This document shows, in pieces, positions 52,859-61,903 of a stretch of 64,000 bases of DNA. The position numbers and the translations under genes were made by a program. The DNA comes from [Clostridium] asparagiforme DSM 15981. GTDB lineage: Bacteria > Bacillota > Clostridia > Lachnospirales > Lachnospiraceae. Under the pieces are notes generated by a model that was given only the letters and a program-made list of their open reading frames with translations, was not told where the DNA came from and did not search any database. The DNA is taken from assembly GCA_025149125.1 (NCBI GenBank), contig CP102272.1, positions 4,278,001-4,342,000 on the forward strand. The letters run 5' to 3'. Every line of letters starts with the position of its first letter. Within the stretch, counting starts at the first letter, position 1.

Positions 52859-55405
52859 TTATTCAAGAATTTCTTTTAATTCTGTCAGTTCCTCCTTATA
52901 TTTTTCATCATCAATATGAGATAATAACTCTTCCATATTTATCTCAACTAAAGCCTCATCTTCAAACATTAGGTATTCCATATATTCGTTTTTAATAAGT
53001 ACAGCCAAATGTCTTGGTAAACCAATATTTTGTAATTCTATAGTATCCTTATCCATGGTTCCATATTCTAAATATTCTGCCCAATTGGGGCCAGCTGCCT
53101 TCTTTCCATTTTTTTCTGCTACTATTAAATAAAAGTTTAAAATATAATTTTTAATTTTAAAACGCAGTATATTATCAATATCAGAAATCAAATCGTTGAT
53201 AACCATATTTATGTGCACTTTATTATGTGAATCAAAGGGAATATAACCATTCTGATCCCATATCTCCCCTTTCCTTTTATAATAATTTATCACATTGGTT
53301 ATCATCATATTGAGAGGTGTTGATTTCATCCATGTATACATCAAAACTGCAAAATAATGCAGTCTTGACTTTTGTCTAACCATTGGCTTTCTACCCTTAG
53401 ATTCCTCATCTCCCCAATTATAAAAATTATACATTTTTTCTAAAACTTCGTAACACGTATCTACGTTAACCTCATTAGGAAAAGCTTTCTCTCCCTCTTT
53501 CACACTGTTCCATATATCATTTTGATACGCAATTTTTATATTCGAACATTGCTCCATGATATATGTTGGTATATGATTATCCCTTTCTATTTTGTCTAAA
53601 ATTCGTTTACCATTTTCATTTTTCTTTAAAAAATTAGACATAAGTATAGAATCCGTCTTGGTTGCCTGATGAGTAAATACAATATTGGCATAATGATCCC
53701 ATACTTCTTTTTCAGAGTTACTGTAATTGGTCTTTGTAAAATCTTTAAACTCCAGAGATTTTTCCAGATTTTTATAAAAGTTTTTTTGTCCTTTTATTAC
53801 CAATGGATGAACCGCATCAATCTCTCTGGTCCTGACTACACGCAAATCTTTTGTTGGATTATCCCATCTATTTCTTTTATCTTCAAGACGTACACAAATA
53901 ATATTTCCACTTAACTCTTTACTAAGCCGCCCAGCTCTTCCAGCTAGATTCCAAAAATCTATATCTGAAAATTTCGTGTTTCCAATTGCATTGCTAAATA
54001 TAAAAATATTTTTTGCAGGTAAATTAACCCCCTCCAATAATGTTGAAGTACAAAAAATGTAATCAATAACCTTTTCTTCAAATAATTTCTCAATTCTTTC
54101 TCTTATGCGTTGCGGAAGCCTTCCAAAATGAAACGCCACGCCTTTTTGCAAGCAATCTATCAGAAAATAATCTCTATGAATATATGTCTTTATTAATTCT
54201 ATAAGCGAGTTGATTCTTTCATCTTGCTTATCTGGTAACTGTGAAGAAAACCCACGCGCAAAATCTATCGTATCTGCTACCGTATTACAATAAATTATAT
54301 TTTTGCAATTATGCCCTAATTTTACTAACATTTTTGTTGCATATCGCTCTTCCTTTTTTCCTAAATCCTTAAAAATAATATCATCACCTGTTTCAGTGAA
54401 CATTCTCCCCTCATGTTTCACAAAGTCTATGTAAAAACGATTTTGAGCGACTGGTGATTCTTTTATTACCATTTTTTCGTCTAAACTTTTTTCGAACAAC
54501 TGAAGAAATATATCTGCATTGGGAATATTAGGTGATGCAAAATATAACTTTATACTCTTCCTCTCAGCTAATAAAATAGCATGATAATACAAAGGGGCTC
54601 TTGAATCCTTTTCAGCTATTATTTTTTGTGCTTCATCAACAAACATATAATTAATAACCGGATTTTCCTTTTCACCCAGATAAGATATCAATCTCTCTGG
54701 AGTAAACACAAATACATATTTAAGGCCACGGTCTTTATAAATAGCAGGAACAATCGGATGGGCTAACACTCTATATCTTTCTCTATTGATACTTTTCTTT
54801 AGTCTGGCAGTCACCTGATTAATCAAAGCCCGCGTTGGTACTAATATTACAATATTCTCTCCTCCATGCTTTTCATTAATTATATACTGTATAAAAGCAT
54901 CCATTATAAATGATTTACCAAAAGATGTAGGTCCTGAAAAACTAAAATGATTACTGTCTTTCATTGCTTCAAATAGTCTATATTGTGGGTCTGTAAAAAC
55001 ATAATCACTATAAGGAACTTTTTGATATATCTTTTTAATTTCTTTTTCCAGCATAGATTCGACTGTATCAACATCCATATTGTTCTTAACAGCAATATTT
55101 AATGATGCAAAGTTTCCCAACTTAGTCAAAATCGAATTTGCAAGGTATTGGTATTGCGGATCATCTTTATATGAATCATAGAGTAGGCTTATTATCTTAT
55201 ATGCTTTATTTCTTCCCACAGCCTCATTACTTCTCGACAGAATATCAGCAAATCTTAATACATCATTAAATTCTTTATCAGTCAAATCAATATCATCTCT
55301 TTGATAGAGAAAAATATAAGCATACTTAAGTTCCAATTTACGTGTCAAATCACTTAAATAGGGATCGTTTAAAGCTCTGCTAACCAAGGACTCCAACCAA
55401 GTCAT
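52859..55405 (-). CDS. hamB: Hachiman helicase HamB
   Basis: 848 residues. A superfamily 2 helicase: Walker A FSGPTSFGKS (158-165 region), VLVPTRALINQVTARL (Ia), MFVDEAQKI (DEAQ, 257-260), FCTSTLLEGVNLPAKN (V) and NLAGRAGRLSKE (VI). Its ATG overlaps the hamA stop (ATGA) as in typical Hachiman operons. HamB is known to load on and scan DNA and to control the nuclease HamA. All motor motifs are intact. Confidence 0.9.
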   Translation of the reverse strand: MTWLESLVSRALNDPYLSDLTRKLELKYAYIFLYQRDDIDLTDKEFNDVLRFADILSRSNEAVGRNKAYKIISLLYDSYKDDPQYQYLANSILTKLGNFASLNIAVKNNMDVDTVESMLEKEIKKIYQKVPYSDYVFTDPQYRLFEAMKDSNHFSFSGPTSFGKSFIMDAFIQYIINEKHGGENIVILVPTRALINQVTARLKKSINRERYRVLAHPIVPAIYKDRGLKYVFVFTPERLISYLGEKENPVINYMFVDEAQKIIAEKDSRAPLYYHAILLAERKSIKLYFASPNIPNADIFLQLFEKSLDEKMVIKESPVAQNRFYIDFVKHEGRMFTETGDDIIFKDLGKKEERYATKMLVKLGHNCKNIIYCNTVADTIDFARGFSSQLPDKQDERINSLIELIKTYIHRDYFLIDCLQKGVAFHFGRLPQRIRERIEKLFEEKVIDYIFCTSTLLEGVNLPAKNIFIFSNAIGNTKFSDIDFWNLAGRAGRLSKELSGNIICVRLEDKRNRWDNPTKDLRVVRTREIDAVHPLVIKGQKNFYKNLEKSLEFKDFTKTNYSNSEKEVWDHYANIVFTHQATKTDSILMSNFLKKNENGKRILDKIERDNHIPTYIMEQCSNIKIAYQNDIWNSVKEGEKAFPNEVNVDTCYEVLEKMYNFYNWGDEESKGRKPMVRQKSRLHYFAVLMYTWMKSTPLNMMITNVINYYKRKGEIWDQNGYIPFDSHNKVHINMVINDLISDIDNILRFKIKNYILNFYLIVAEKNGKKAAGPNWAEYLEYGTMDKDTIELQNIGLPRHLAVLIKNEYMEYLMFEDEALVEINMEELLSHIDDEKYKEELTELKEILE

Positions 55406-56310
55406 TTTGTTATAGCCTCCATAATAATTTTTCTTTTGCTATCAATATCAGTAAATGGTAAAACATATATATAAAAGTTATGTCCTTGTAAATCAAAGTC
55501 AATGATTTTTTTCTGTATGTACTTTATTCTTTTAGTTACTTCATCAATAATAAGCGCTTTAATTTTATTTCTGAAATCTGGCGCTGGCATGGCTTTGTCT
55601 TTTTTTTCTATATTTACTTCAAATCCTATAAAAATCCCAAAGGCATCATCAACATCAAACTTTCTCTCCTTGGTTGGATAGATTAAACTTTCTAAGAATT
55701 CTCGTTCTTCGTCTGAAAACGATTCTTTAAAAAGGTTATCGCTAATTAAGCTCTTTTCATAATGCATACCACTTTTTGAATTGCCTTTTTCATTTTTGCC
55801 ATTTTTAAAATTATAAATAGATTCAAATGCATCCGATATTGCCCTGCTCATATCTTCATATGTCTTCGACTCTCCAAAAATCAACTGATAATTCCCATTT
55901 TCCAATTTTAAAAAGTGCACTCCATCTGCACCATTTACATAATGGCTGGTCGAAGTTTTTAATTCTAATTTTGTCAGAATCTTAGGTGCACCCAAATGTG
56001 ACTCTAAAAAACAAAATAATAATAATTCACCTAGCTCGCCATTATTCCTGGTATATTCGACAAACTTTTCACGTGCTTTTTTGGAAAGAGTACCTGCTCT
56101 ATCTTTATATTTTTCCTTCACTTGTCTTGAAATTGAATAATCAATAACCGGATCAATCAACATATCAACTAATAAATCATAATCAAATTCATTTGAATTT
56201 ATTTTAAGAACAAATAGATTCAGTTTATTCTTCTTATACTCATCTAAATCCTTTGACCATATTAAATCAAATGAGCCTAAAAAATCTGTTCCTCTTAAAC
56301 TTAATTCCAT
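55402..56310 (-). CDS. hamA: Hachiman nuclease HamA (DUF1837)
   Basis: 302 residues, start behind AAAGGAGAC. The DUF1837 core is GELGELLLFCFLESHLGAPKIL, then NGADGVHFLKLENG and LIFGESKTYED, with a PD-(D/E)xK set D129, E147 and K149. C-terminal strands include NFYIYVLPFTDID. HamA is the DNA-cutting effector of Hachiman. It is first of the operon; with HamB this is a complete system. Confidence 0.92.
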   Translation of the reverse strand: MELSLRGTDFLGSFDLIWSKDLDEYKKNKLNLFVLKINSNEFDYDLLVDMLIDPVIDYSISRQVKEKYKDRAGTLSKKAREKFVEYTRNNGELGELLLFCFLESHLGAPKILTKLELKTSTSHYVNGADGVHFLKLENGNYQLIFGESKTYEDMSRAISDAFESIYNFKNGKNEKGNSKSGMHYEKSLISDNLFKESFSDEEREFLESLIYPTKERKFDVDDAFGIFIGFEVNIEKKDKAMPAPDFRNKIKALIIDEVTKRIKYIQKKIIDFDLQGHNFYIYVLPFTDIDSKRKIIMEAITK

Positions 56311-56494
56311 AGTACTGTCTCCTTTGTACTTAAAATAGAAAATAATACCTCTATATTATATCATCTTGTACAAACTTAACAAATACTAAATTAACTTATT
56401 CTCTTATATTATAACTAAGTAAGCTATAATATGCAAGCAAAATCGAACATTTGTTCTTTTCTTGCGTTTGCCGCTTTTACTTTATTGCCATAAG

Positions 56495-56611
56495 TTATAA
56501 GTTTATGTATCCATTCAGAAGAGAATAGGCTTCTCTCATTTCTTCAATTGTAGCCGGCAAACTGATACCTACACCGGGGCTTACTGTCCGGCTCAAATAA
56601 ATCTTAAACAT
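56495..56611 (-). pseudogene. Truncated ArdA-like small ORF (homologue of the 42.1-kb gene)
   Basis: 38 codons from ATG 56611: MFKIYLSRTVSPGVGISLPA, then TIEEMREAYSLLNGY and a stop. It is clearly related to the start of the 78-residue protein at 41924-42160 and in the same place after the long repeat. Confidence 0.55.
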
Positions 56612-56666
56612 TTAATTTCCCCTCTCTATCCCTCCGCATAGCCGATTCTATTTTTGATACTCTATT

Positions 56667-56700
56667 AAAAAAGGCCAGCCATTTTTTGATCTGGCTGACC
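56667..56700 (-). terminator. Intrinsic terminator of rlmD
   Basis: Arms GGTCAGCCA and TGGCTGGCC (9 bp, one G-U), loop GATCAAAAAA, then TTTTTT on the minus strand, about 140 bp after the rlmD stop. Confidence 0.85.
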
Positions 56701-56841
56701 TGAAATTTCACTCCATATCCTCTTTTACTCGTCTCACATCTATGAAAAGGCCAAAAAATCGGGGGCAAAAACGGCCATTTTTTGCCCGATTTTTTCCTCG
56801 ATTTTTCGCCAAAAACCACTATATCTTGTGGTTGAACCCTT

Positions 56842-58245
56842 CTATTTTCCTTCCAAGCCACAATTCCGCATCATTATTACCACCTCGACATTCCCAGTCC
56901 CCGGAAACATATCCACCGCTCCCCCCTTCTCCACTCTATACCCTCTCTCCTGCAGCACCACCAAATCCCTCGCCAAACTGGTCGGCTTGCAGGAAATATA
57001 AACCATCCGTTCCACCCCAAACTCAATAATCTTATTCAGCGCCTTGGGGTGAATTCCATCCCGCGGCGGGTCCAACATGATCAGATCCGGCTTGTCCTGG
57101 ATCTCGTCAATTACCTTCAGCACATCCCCGGCCAAAAATTCGCAGTTCTCCAGCCCATTCAGCTTCGCGTTCATCCTGGCGGCCTCCACGGCCTCCTCCA
57201 CGATCTCCACACCCACCACCTTTTTCGCCACCGGAGCCAGGATCTGGGCGATGGTTCCCGTGCCGCTGTACAAATCGAAAACCACCTTGTCCTTCGTCTC
57301 CCCCACATAACTCCTGGCCATGTCGTAAAGCACTTCCGCGCCCAGAGAGTTGGTCTGGAAGAATGAGAACGGCGAGATCCGGAAGCGCAGCCCCAAAAGC
57401 TCCTCGTAGAAATAATCCTGCCCATACAGCACATCCGTGCGGTCGCTCTGCACCACGTCCGCCAGAGAGTCGTTCAAGGTATGCAGAATTCCCGCAAACC
57501 TTCCCTCCAGCTCCAATCCCAAAAGCCTCTCCTTCCAGCCCCCTAACACCTGGTCCTCCTGCATGTCCGTTCCCAGATACTCCGTCTGAGTGGTGGTCAC
57601 CAGATCCACCAGAATCTCCCCGGTCTTCACTGCGCGGCGCACCAGCAGGTGGCGCAGATAGCCCTTATGGGAGAGTTTTCCCAAAAATGCCGTCCCAAGC
57701 TCCGCAAAATATGCCCGCGTGGATTCCAGAATTTTACAGAAATCCCCATGTACAATCCGGCAACCCGGCGTAGTCACAATATCGTAAAAGCTTCCTCTTT
57801 TGTGCATCCCCAACGCCAGAGGTCCTCCCTTAAATTCGTCCCCAAAAGAAAACTCCATCTTATTGCGGTAGCCGTCGGAAATCGGACTGCCTTTGATCCC
57901 CTGGAATTCATAGCTGCCAGGCTTCACCACCGGGTCCAGCAGGGCCTTCACCTGGCTCTCCTTGATCTTCAACTGCTCCTCATAGGGCAGACTCTGGTAC
58001 ACGCACCCGCCGCAGATTCCAAAATGCTCGCACGCCTCCCCAGGGCGTTCCACCGGCGACGGCTCCAAAATGGTCAGCAGGCGCCCCTCGCTTTTGCCCT
58101 TGCGCTTCTTCGTCAACACGCCTTGAATTCTCTGACCCGGAAGGGCATTTTTTACCACAATCCGCTCCCCATCCACCGTTACAATTCCTTTATTTGGAAA
58201 TTCTATCACATCCACAATCCCTTCAAACAGGTCGCCTTTTTTCAT
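56842..58245 (-). CDS. rlmD: 23S rRNA (uracil-C5)-methyltransferase, RlmD/RumA type
   Basis: 467 residues from ATG 58245, behind CGAGGAG; the longer frame to 58314 is less likely. An N-terminal TRAM-like domain precedes CEHFGICGGCVYQ (iron-sulphur Cys). The SAM-binding motif is VVFDLYSGTGTIAQILA, and the catalytic region includes MLDPPRDGIHPKAL and YISCKPTSLARDL (nucleophile Cys). The C-terminus FPGTGNVEVVIMMR ends in the sequence used as an attachment site. The 3' end of this gene is a known target of integrative elements in Firmicutes. The gene stays intact here. Confidence 0.93.
   Translation of the reverse strand: MKKGDLFEGIVDVIEFPNKGIVTVDGERIVVKNALPGQRIQGVLTKKRKGKSEGRLLTILEPSPVERPGEACEHFGICGGCVYQSLPYEEQLKIKESQVKALLDPVVKPGSYEFQGIKGSPISDGYRNKMEFSFGDEFKGGPLALGMHKRGSFYDIVTTPGCRIVHGDFCKILESTRAYFAELGTAFLGKLSHKGYLRHLLVRRAVKTGEILVDLVTTTQTEYLGTDMQEDQVLGGWKERLLGLELEGRFAGILHTLNDSLADVVQSDRTDVLYGQDYFYEELLGLRFRISPFSFFQTNSLGAEVLYDMARSYVGETKDKVVFDLYSGTGTIAQILAPVAKKVVGVEIVEEAVEAARMNAKLNGLENCEFLAGDVLKVIDEIQDKPDLIMLDPPRDGIHPKALNKIIEFGVERMVYISCKPTSLARDLVVLQERGYRVEKGGAVDMFPGTGNVEVVIMMRNCGLEGK
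56864..56892 (-). other. Attachment-like site 1 in the rlmD 3' end
   Basis: The minus strand has AATGTCGAGGTGGTAATAAT, then GATGCGGAA within the last codons of rlmD. Here the upstream half is chromosomal (GGGGACTGGG) instead of the CACTCAACAA arm seen at sites 2-4, as expected for the original junction. Confidence 0.75.
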
Positions 58246-58684
58246 CGTCAATTCTCCTCGTTCATTTTCTTCTGCCGGGTACCTAACATGGCACATTCGG
58301 GTTTCCAGCTTCACCTATTATACCAGAAAGATCCCCGTCAGCCAATCTTTTTCCACATACGGACGAATGCTCCACACATTCCGCTTCTGTATTCCCATTC
58401 CCTGTAATATCCAGGAAATCTGCTACAAACCGAGAAAGCTTCGCCGCGCATACAATCCCTGGACGGTCATCTGTCAAAACCAATCCTAAGTCATAACTTT
58501 ACCGCCATCCCCCCTCACCAGGTCACCCTATCTCCGCAAACATATTCCAGGCAACCGCTTTAACGGCCGGTTCCTTGACGGCCCCAGATACTGATTGCCG
58601 TTTCAAATCCATTTTGTTATAATAAACTCATCTGTTTTCCATATTTTACCGCGCCCCTTGCGCGCCTTGTCAGGAGGTAACGTT
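58246..58684. other. Divergent intergenic region
   Basis: It lies between rlmD (minus) and the zinc-ribbon gene (plus). Apart from the promoter at 58595-58623, I see no gene or strong structure. Confidence 0.5.
58595..58623 (+). promoter_or_regulatory. Sigma-A type promoter
   Basis: TTGCCG (58595-58600), a 17-bp spacer, TATAAT (58618-58623), about 60 bp before the start codon at 58685. Confidence 0.6.
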
Positions 58685-59890
58685 ATGAAATATCAATGCA
58701 AAAACTGCGGTACATCCCTTGGCTACGACGGCCTCTGCTGGAGATGCCGTGCCATGAAGGAGAGACAGGAGGTACTGGCCTGGACGGATGAGGAAATTCA
58801 GGAAAAGCTCCGCCATCTGGCCGCCAACGCCGGCAAACTGGACGATTATCGCGCCAGCGAGTACGCCACCCTCTGCCAGCTCATGGAAATCCGCGGCATC
58901 TGCCCTCCACAGCTTCAGCGGGCCGCCCTTGAAGCCGGAGCCTTCTCCCTGGCCCACCTCTACTACCACGCTCCCGCCGATGTGCGTGACGGGTTAATCC
59001 TGCGGCTCATGGAAACCCCGTCGCCCCACGAAGCCGCCTGTCTGATGGAATGCCTGGCCATGCAGGGGGACGACCTGGCGCTGGAAATTCTGCTGGAGCT
59101 TGAACGCCATCCGCGCCCCTGGCGCCAGCAGCTGTACGTGGACCCTTCCGTCTACGCCCAGTGTGGCGGCTGGACCTTTGACAGCGAAGGGAACAGACTG
59201 CAGCTCAATTTCGATACAAGTTATGCGCTGGTAAAGGAGGAGGCAGGAGCCCTCTCCTCCACGTCTCACTTCCCCCATATTCTGTCCGCCGGTGTGTCCG
59301 CCTCTGATCCCTCATCCGCCGGCGCCACTCCGGAGAATTCCCCCGCCGGATACAGCTATTCCCCCGTGAAGATCGGCCGCATTCGGCAGGATCGTTGTCC
59401 CCACTGCGGCTGCTCCATGGCGGACATGCTGATCCTGGACGGCCGGGATGAACGGCTGGAATTCTTGGGCATCGACGGCATTTTCACCGCCTCCTGCTGC
59501 CCCAACTGTGTTGGCTTTTCGGAGGCCAGCTTCTCCCGATACACTCTGGACGGCGGCAGCGAACCGCTGTATTCGGAGCTGGAGATATCGGATGTCGAGG
59601 ACTATCTGGGCCGGAATGGGATTGAAGAGCTATCCTCCAACTCCTATGTGCTGGACAACCACCCCGTCCCCATCTTTCTCGGCGCAGGCAGCGAGGACTT
59701 AAACACCATCGGCGGCTTCGCTAACTGGATTCAAGACTGGCAATATGCCGTCTGCCCGGACTGCGGCAGGCCCATGCGCTACCTGGCCCAGATCCAGTGG
59801 GATACAGTGCTGGAAAACATGGAAGGAACTCTCTACATCGAATTTTGTCCCGACTGCCGCGTGGCCGCCATGATCCATCAACAGACCTGA
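58685..59890 (+). CDS. Zinc-ribbon hypothetical protein (DUF1963-like C-terminus)
   Basis: 401 residues from ATG 58685, behind AGGAGGTAACGTT; the frame upstream is non-coding. The N-terminus has a Cys pair set CKNCG..CWRCR. A helical middle follows, and then CPHCGCSM, CCPNC, CPDCG and CPDC, so several zinc ribbons. GGFANWIQDWQYAVCPDCGRPMRYLAQIQ resembles YwqG/DUF1963-type proteins. The function is unknown, probably cytoplasmic. It starts a run of plus-strand genes next to DUF4253 and a small protein. Confidence 0.75.
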   Translation: MKYQCKNCGTSLGYDGLCWRCRAMKERQEVLAWTDEEIQEKLRHLAANAGKLDDYRASEYATLCQLMEIRGICPPQLQRAALEAGAFSLAHLYYHAPADVRDGLILRLMETPSPHEAACLMECLAMQGDDLALEILLELERHPRPWRQQLYVDPSVYAQCGGWTFDSEGNRLQLNFDTSYALVKEEAGALSSTSHFPHILSAGVSASDPSSAGATPENSPAGYSYSPVKIGRIRQDRCPHCGCSMADMLILDGRDERLEFLGIDGIFTASCCPNCVGFSEASFSRYTLDGGSEPLYSELEISDVEDYLGRNGIEELSSNSYVLDNHPVPIFLGAGSEDLNTIGGFANWIQDWQYAVCPDCGRPMRYLAQIQWDTVLENMEGTLYIEFCPDCRVAAMIHQQT

Positions 59891-60035
59891 CAGTACGCAC
59901 CATTTCCGAACCAGGCCGCCGGAGCACTAACCGCTCGGGAGCTCCGAAATTTCAACCGCTCCACCCCACCGGGAGCTCCAACCGCCCCACCCCCACCCTA
60001 AAAATATCAATTAATCAAACAAGGAGAGCGCAATA

Positions 60036-60824
60036 ATGAAAAAACCGAATACCTTCGCAAACTTAACGCAGTCACTCATCCGCTATCTAAACTGCCCCTG
60101 CCAATCCTTCGAACCGATGGAAGACGACGATCCCATCCAGAATGCCTACCGCCAGGCCAGGGACCGTGGCGCGCGGGAGGGATTTCTCCCTGTCCTGGTG
60201 GTGGTAAATGAAACCCTCTGGGAATGCCTGGTCATGAACTCCGGCCAGGACGACGATGCGGACGATTTCGCCTTTGACCCCGGCGCGGTGGCAAATTACC
60301 GGGACGCGATGCTGTCCGCCCCATTAAAGAGCGGCCGTCTGGTTCTGGACCATCTGACCGGCGTACGGCGGGAGGAGGCTTCGGAGGACGATATAGACTG
60401 GGACGAAGAAATCCTGGGAGAAATGGCCGGCGGCGAAGCCATTGACCGCTTCTGCGGTTACTGGGATTACTCCACGAAAAAGACATATCCCCTGGTGCTG
60501 GCGGAAATTCCGGTCAGCCGCCCCTGGGAAATCTTCGCCTGGCTGCCCTTCGGCGGCTGGAACGAGTGCCCGGACACCCCGGAGCTGATGGCGGTGTCAA
60601 AATACTGGTTCGAACTCTACGGAGCCGTCCCGGCAGTCATCACCCACGACGTGCTGGAATATTCCCTGCCCGCGCCCGTTGGGGACGACGCCGCTGTGAA
60701 ATTGGCTCTGGAGCATTACGCCTGGTGCCCGGATGTGGTGGACCAGGGAAGCGAGGACGGTACGGTGGGAACCCTGACCGACACCCTGAGACAGTCCACC
60801 ATCTGGTATTTCTGGTGGGATTGA
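60036..60824 (+). CDS. DUF4253-family protein
   Basis: 262 residues behind AAGGAGAG. Conserved-looking parts are RQARDRGAREGFLPVLVVVNETLWE near the start and ALEHYAWCPDVVDQG, then STIWYFWWD at the end, which fit DUF4253. The middle is acidic. The function is unknown; such proteins are often near immunity or SMI1-type genes, but no toxin gene is seen here. Confidence 0.7.
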   Translation: MKKPNTFANLTQSLIRYLNCPCQSFEPMEDDDPIQNAYRQARDRGAREGFLPVLVVVNETLWECLVMNSGQDDDADDFAFDPGAVANYRDAMLSAPLKSGRLVLDHLTGVRREEASEDDIDWDEEILGEMAGGEAIDRFCGYWDYSTKKTYPLVLAEIPVSRPWEIFAWLPFGGWNECPDTPELMAVSKYWFELYGAVPAVITHDVLEYSLPAPVGDDAAVKLALEHYAWCPDVVDQGSEDGTVGTLTDTLRQSTIWYFWWD

Positions 60825-60982
60825 CCCACAGTCCGGCTGGCCGAAGCCGCGGATCGGCCGGTGTATTCCGCCCGGCCCAACGATTCGCAAATCCCCGCCA
60901 TCTTGCCGCCGTTTCCCCTTCCAGGCGTTCCGCACAGACTGTCATTTTCCGCATAATCTAACCAAAAAGAGGTTTTTCCGCT

Positions 60983-61336
60983 ATGATGACAGAGCGGTAT
61001 ATGATCAACTTTTACAGCGTCGGCGGCAAACCGTTTTGTATGAAGGACGTGACGCAGCTGTGGGCCGCGGCTGCGGCGAACGAGAAGGCTTCCAGCGGCT
61101 GCTTTGTAAACGCCGTGGTCGACAAAACGGTTTTAATCTGCGATGCGGATTACAGCTGCGGCGACGACAGTTCCGGCGTGCGCGTGGTGTCCACGCGGAA
61201 TCCGGTGATCGATGAGAACAGCCGGAACTATTTCGACTCAATCACCAGAGTGATTTTAGAGGTCAAAAAAAGGCTGAATAATCCCCCGGTGGGTATTACC
61301 ATTGTGAGCGTCAACTACTACTATTTTCAGGGATAA
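60983..61336 (+). CDS. Small hypothetical protein
   Basis: 117 residues; the start is ATG 60983 or 60986, with AAGAGGTTTTT upstream. It has no membrane segment. It has Cys at several positions and ends VSVNYYYFQG. The family is not recognised. It probably belongs to the run of small plus-strand genes after the zinc-ribbon and DUF4253 genes. Confidence 0.55.
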   Translation: MMTERYMINFYSVGGKPFCMKDVTQLWAAAAANEKASSGCFVNAVVDKTVLICDADYSCGDDSSGVRVVSTRNPVIDENSRNYFDSITRVILEVKKRLNNPPVGITIVSVNYYYFQG

Positions 61337-61413
61337 ATTTCCTCAAACGGTTCTCATTTCCCAGCAGATATGCAGACAGGCCGGACTTTTCTGCAAGCCC
61401 GGCCCAGCCATTT

Positions 61414-61440
61414 AAAAAGGCCCCCGAAACCGGGAGCCTT
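61414..61440 (-). terminator. Intrinsic terminator of the small membrane protein gene
   Basis: AAGGCTCCCGGTTTCGGGGG, then CCTTTTT on the minus strand, about 18 bp beyond the stop at 61458. Confidence 0.75.
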
Positions 61441-61457
61441 CATCCATAATCCGTTCT

Positions 61458-61778
61458 TTATTCCTCTTCCTTGGAAGCCTTCTTCTCTTCCACCGCCTCG
61501 TCCTCGAAGAAATCATCGTCAAAGTCGTCGTCGAAATCATCCTCGAAGTCCTCTAAATAATCCGGTGTAAAGAAACGGTATACCGCATATGCGATACCCG
61601 CCACCGCCGCCACAGCGCCGATGATGGCTAACACCCACAGGATACAGTTCTTTTTCTTATCTTCTTCCTCTTTTCTATGCAACAGCTCGTTCAGTCTGGT
61701 GGAATTCATAATCTCTTCCACACGGCTCATAGCTTCCTTCCCCATCGCATCAAAGCGGTCTCTGTCAAATCGGTTCAT
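61458..61778 (-). CDS. Small single-pass membrane protein with acidic tail
   Basis: About 106 residues from ATG 61778. An N-terminal amphipathic part (FDAMGKEAMSRVEEIMNSTRL) is followed by one transmembrane helix (CILWVLAIIGAVAAVAGIAYAVYRFF). The tail is strongly acidic (DDFDDDFDDDFFEDE). Proteins of this build are common in Lachnospiraceae; the function is unknown. Confidence 0.75.
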   Translation of the reverse strand: MNRFDRDRFDAMGKEAMSRVEEIMNSTRLNELLHRKEEEDKKKNCILWVLAIIGAVAAVAGIAYAVYRFFTPDYLEDFEDDFDDDFDDDFFEDEAVEEKKASKEEE

Positions 61779-61903
61779 ATTGCCCACGTCCTTTCCTCCT
61801 AACGATTCAGCCTGGTTGAAATGCTTATTAAGTATTATATCATGATCAGGCCTTTTTTACTATCCCAATTTACTCAAATTTTTAGAATTTATCCAGTCGT
61901 ATC

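Larger units (their letters stand above)
56570..56892. repeat. Long direct repeat, rlmD-proximal copy
   Basis: It matches 42120-42464. It includes the rlmD 3' end, its terminator and the start of the small ORF. Confidence 0.85.

Noticed and set aside
42540..56310. A full CBASS or a restriction-modification system
   Set aside because: No CD-NTase and no DNA methyltransferase gene was found among the cassette genes.
57649..58407. 252-residue plus-strand frame
   Set aside because: Antisense to rlmD and running past its start; no family resemblance.
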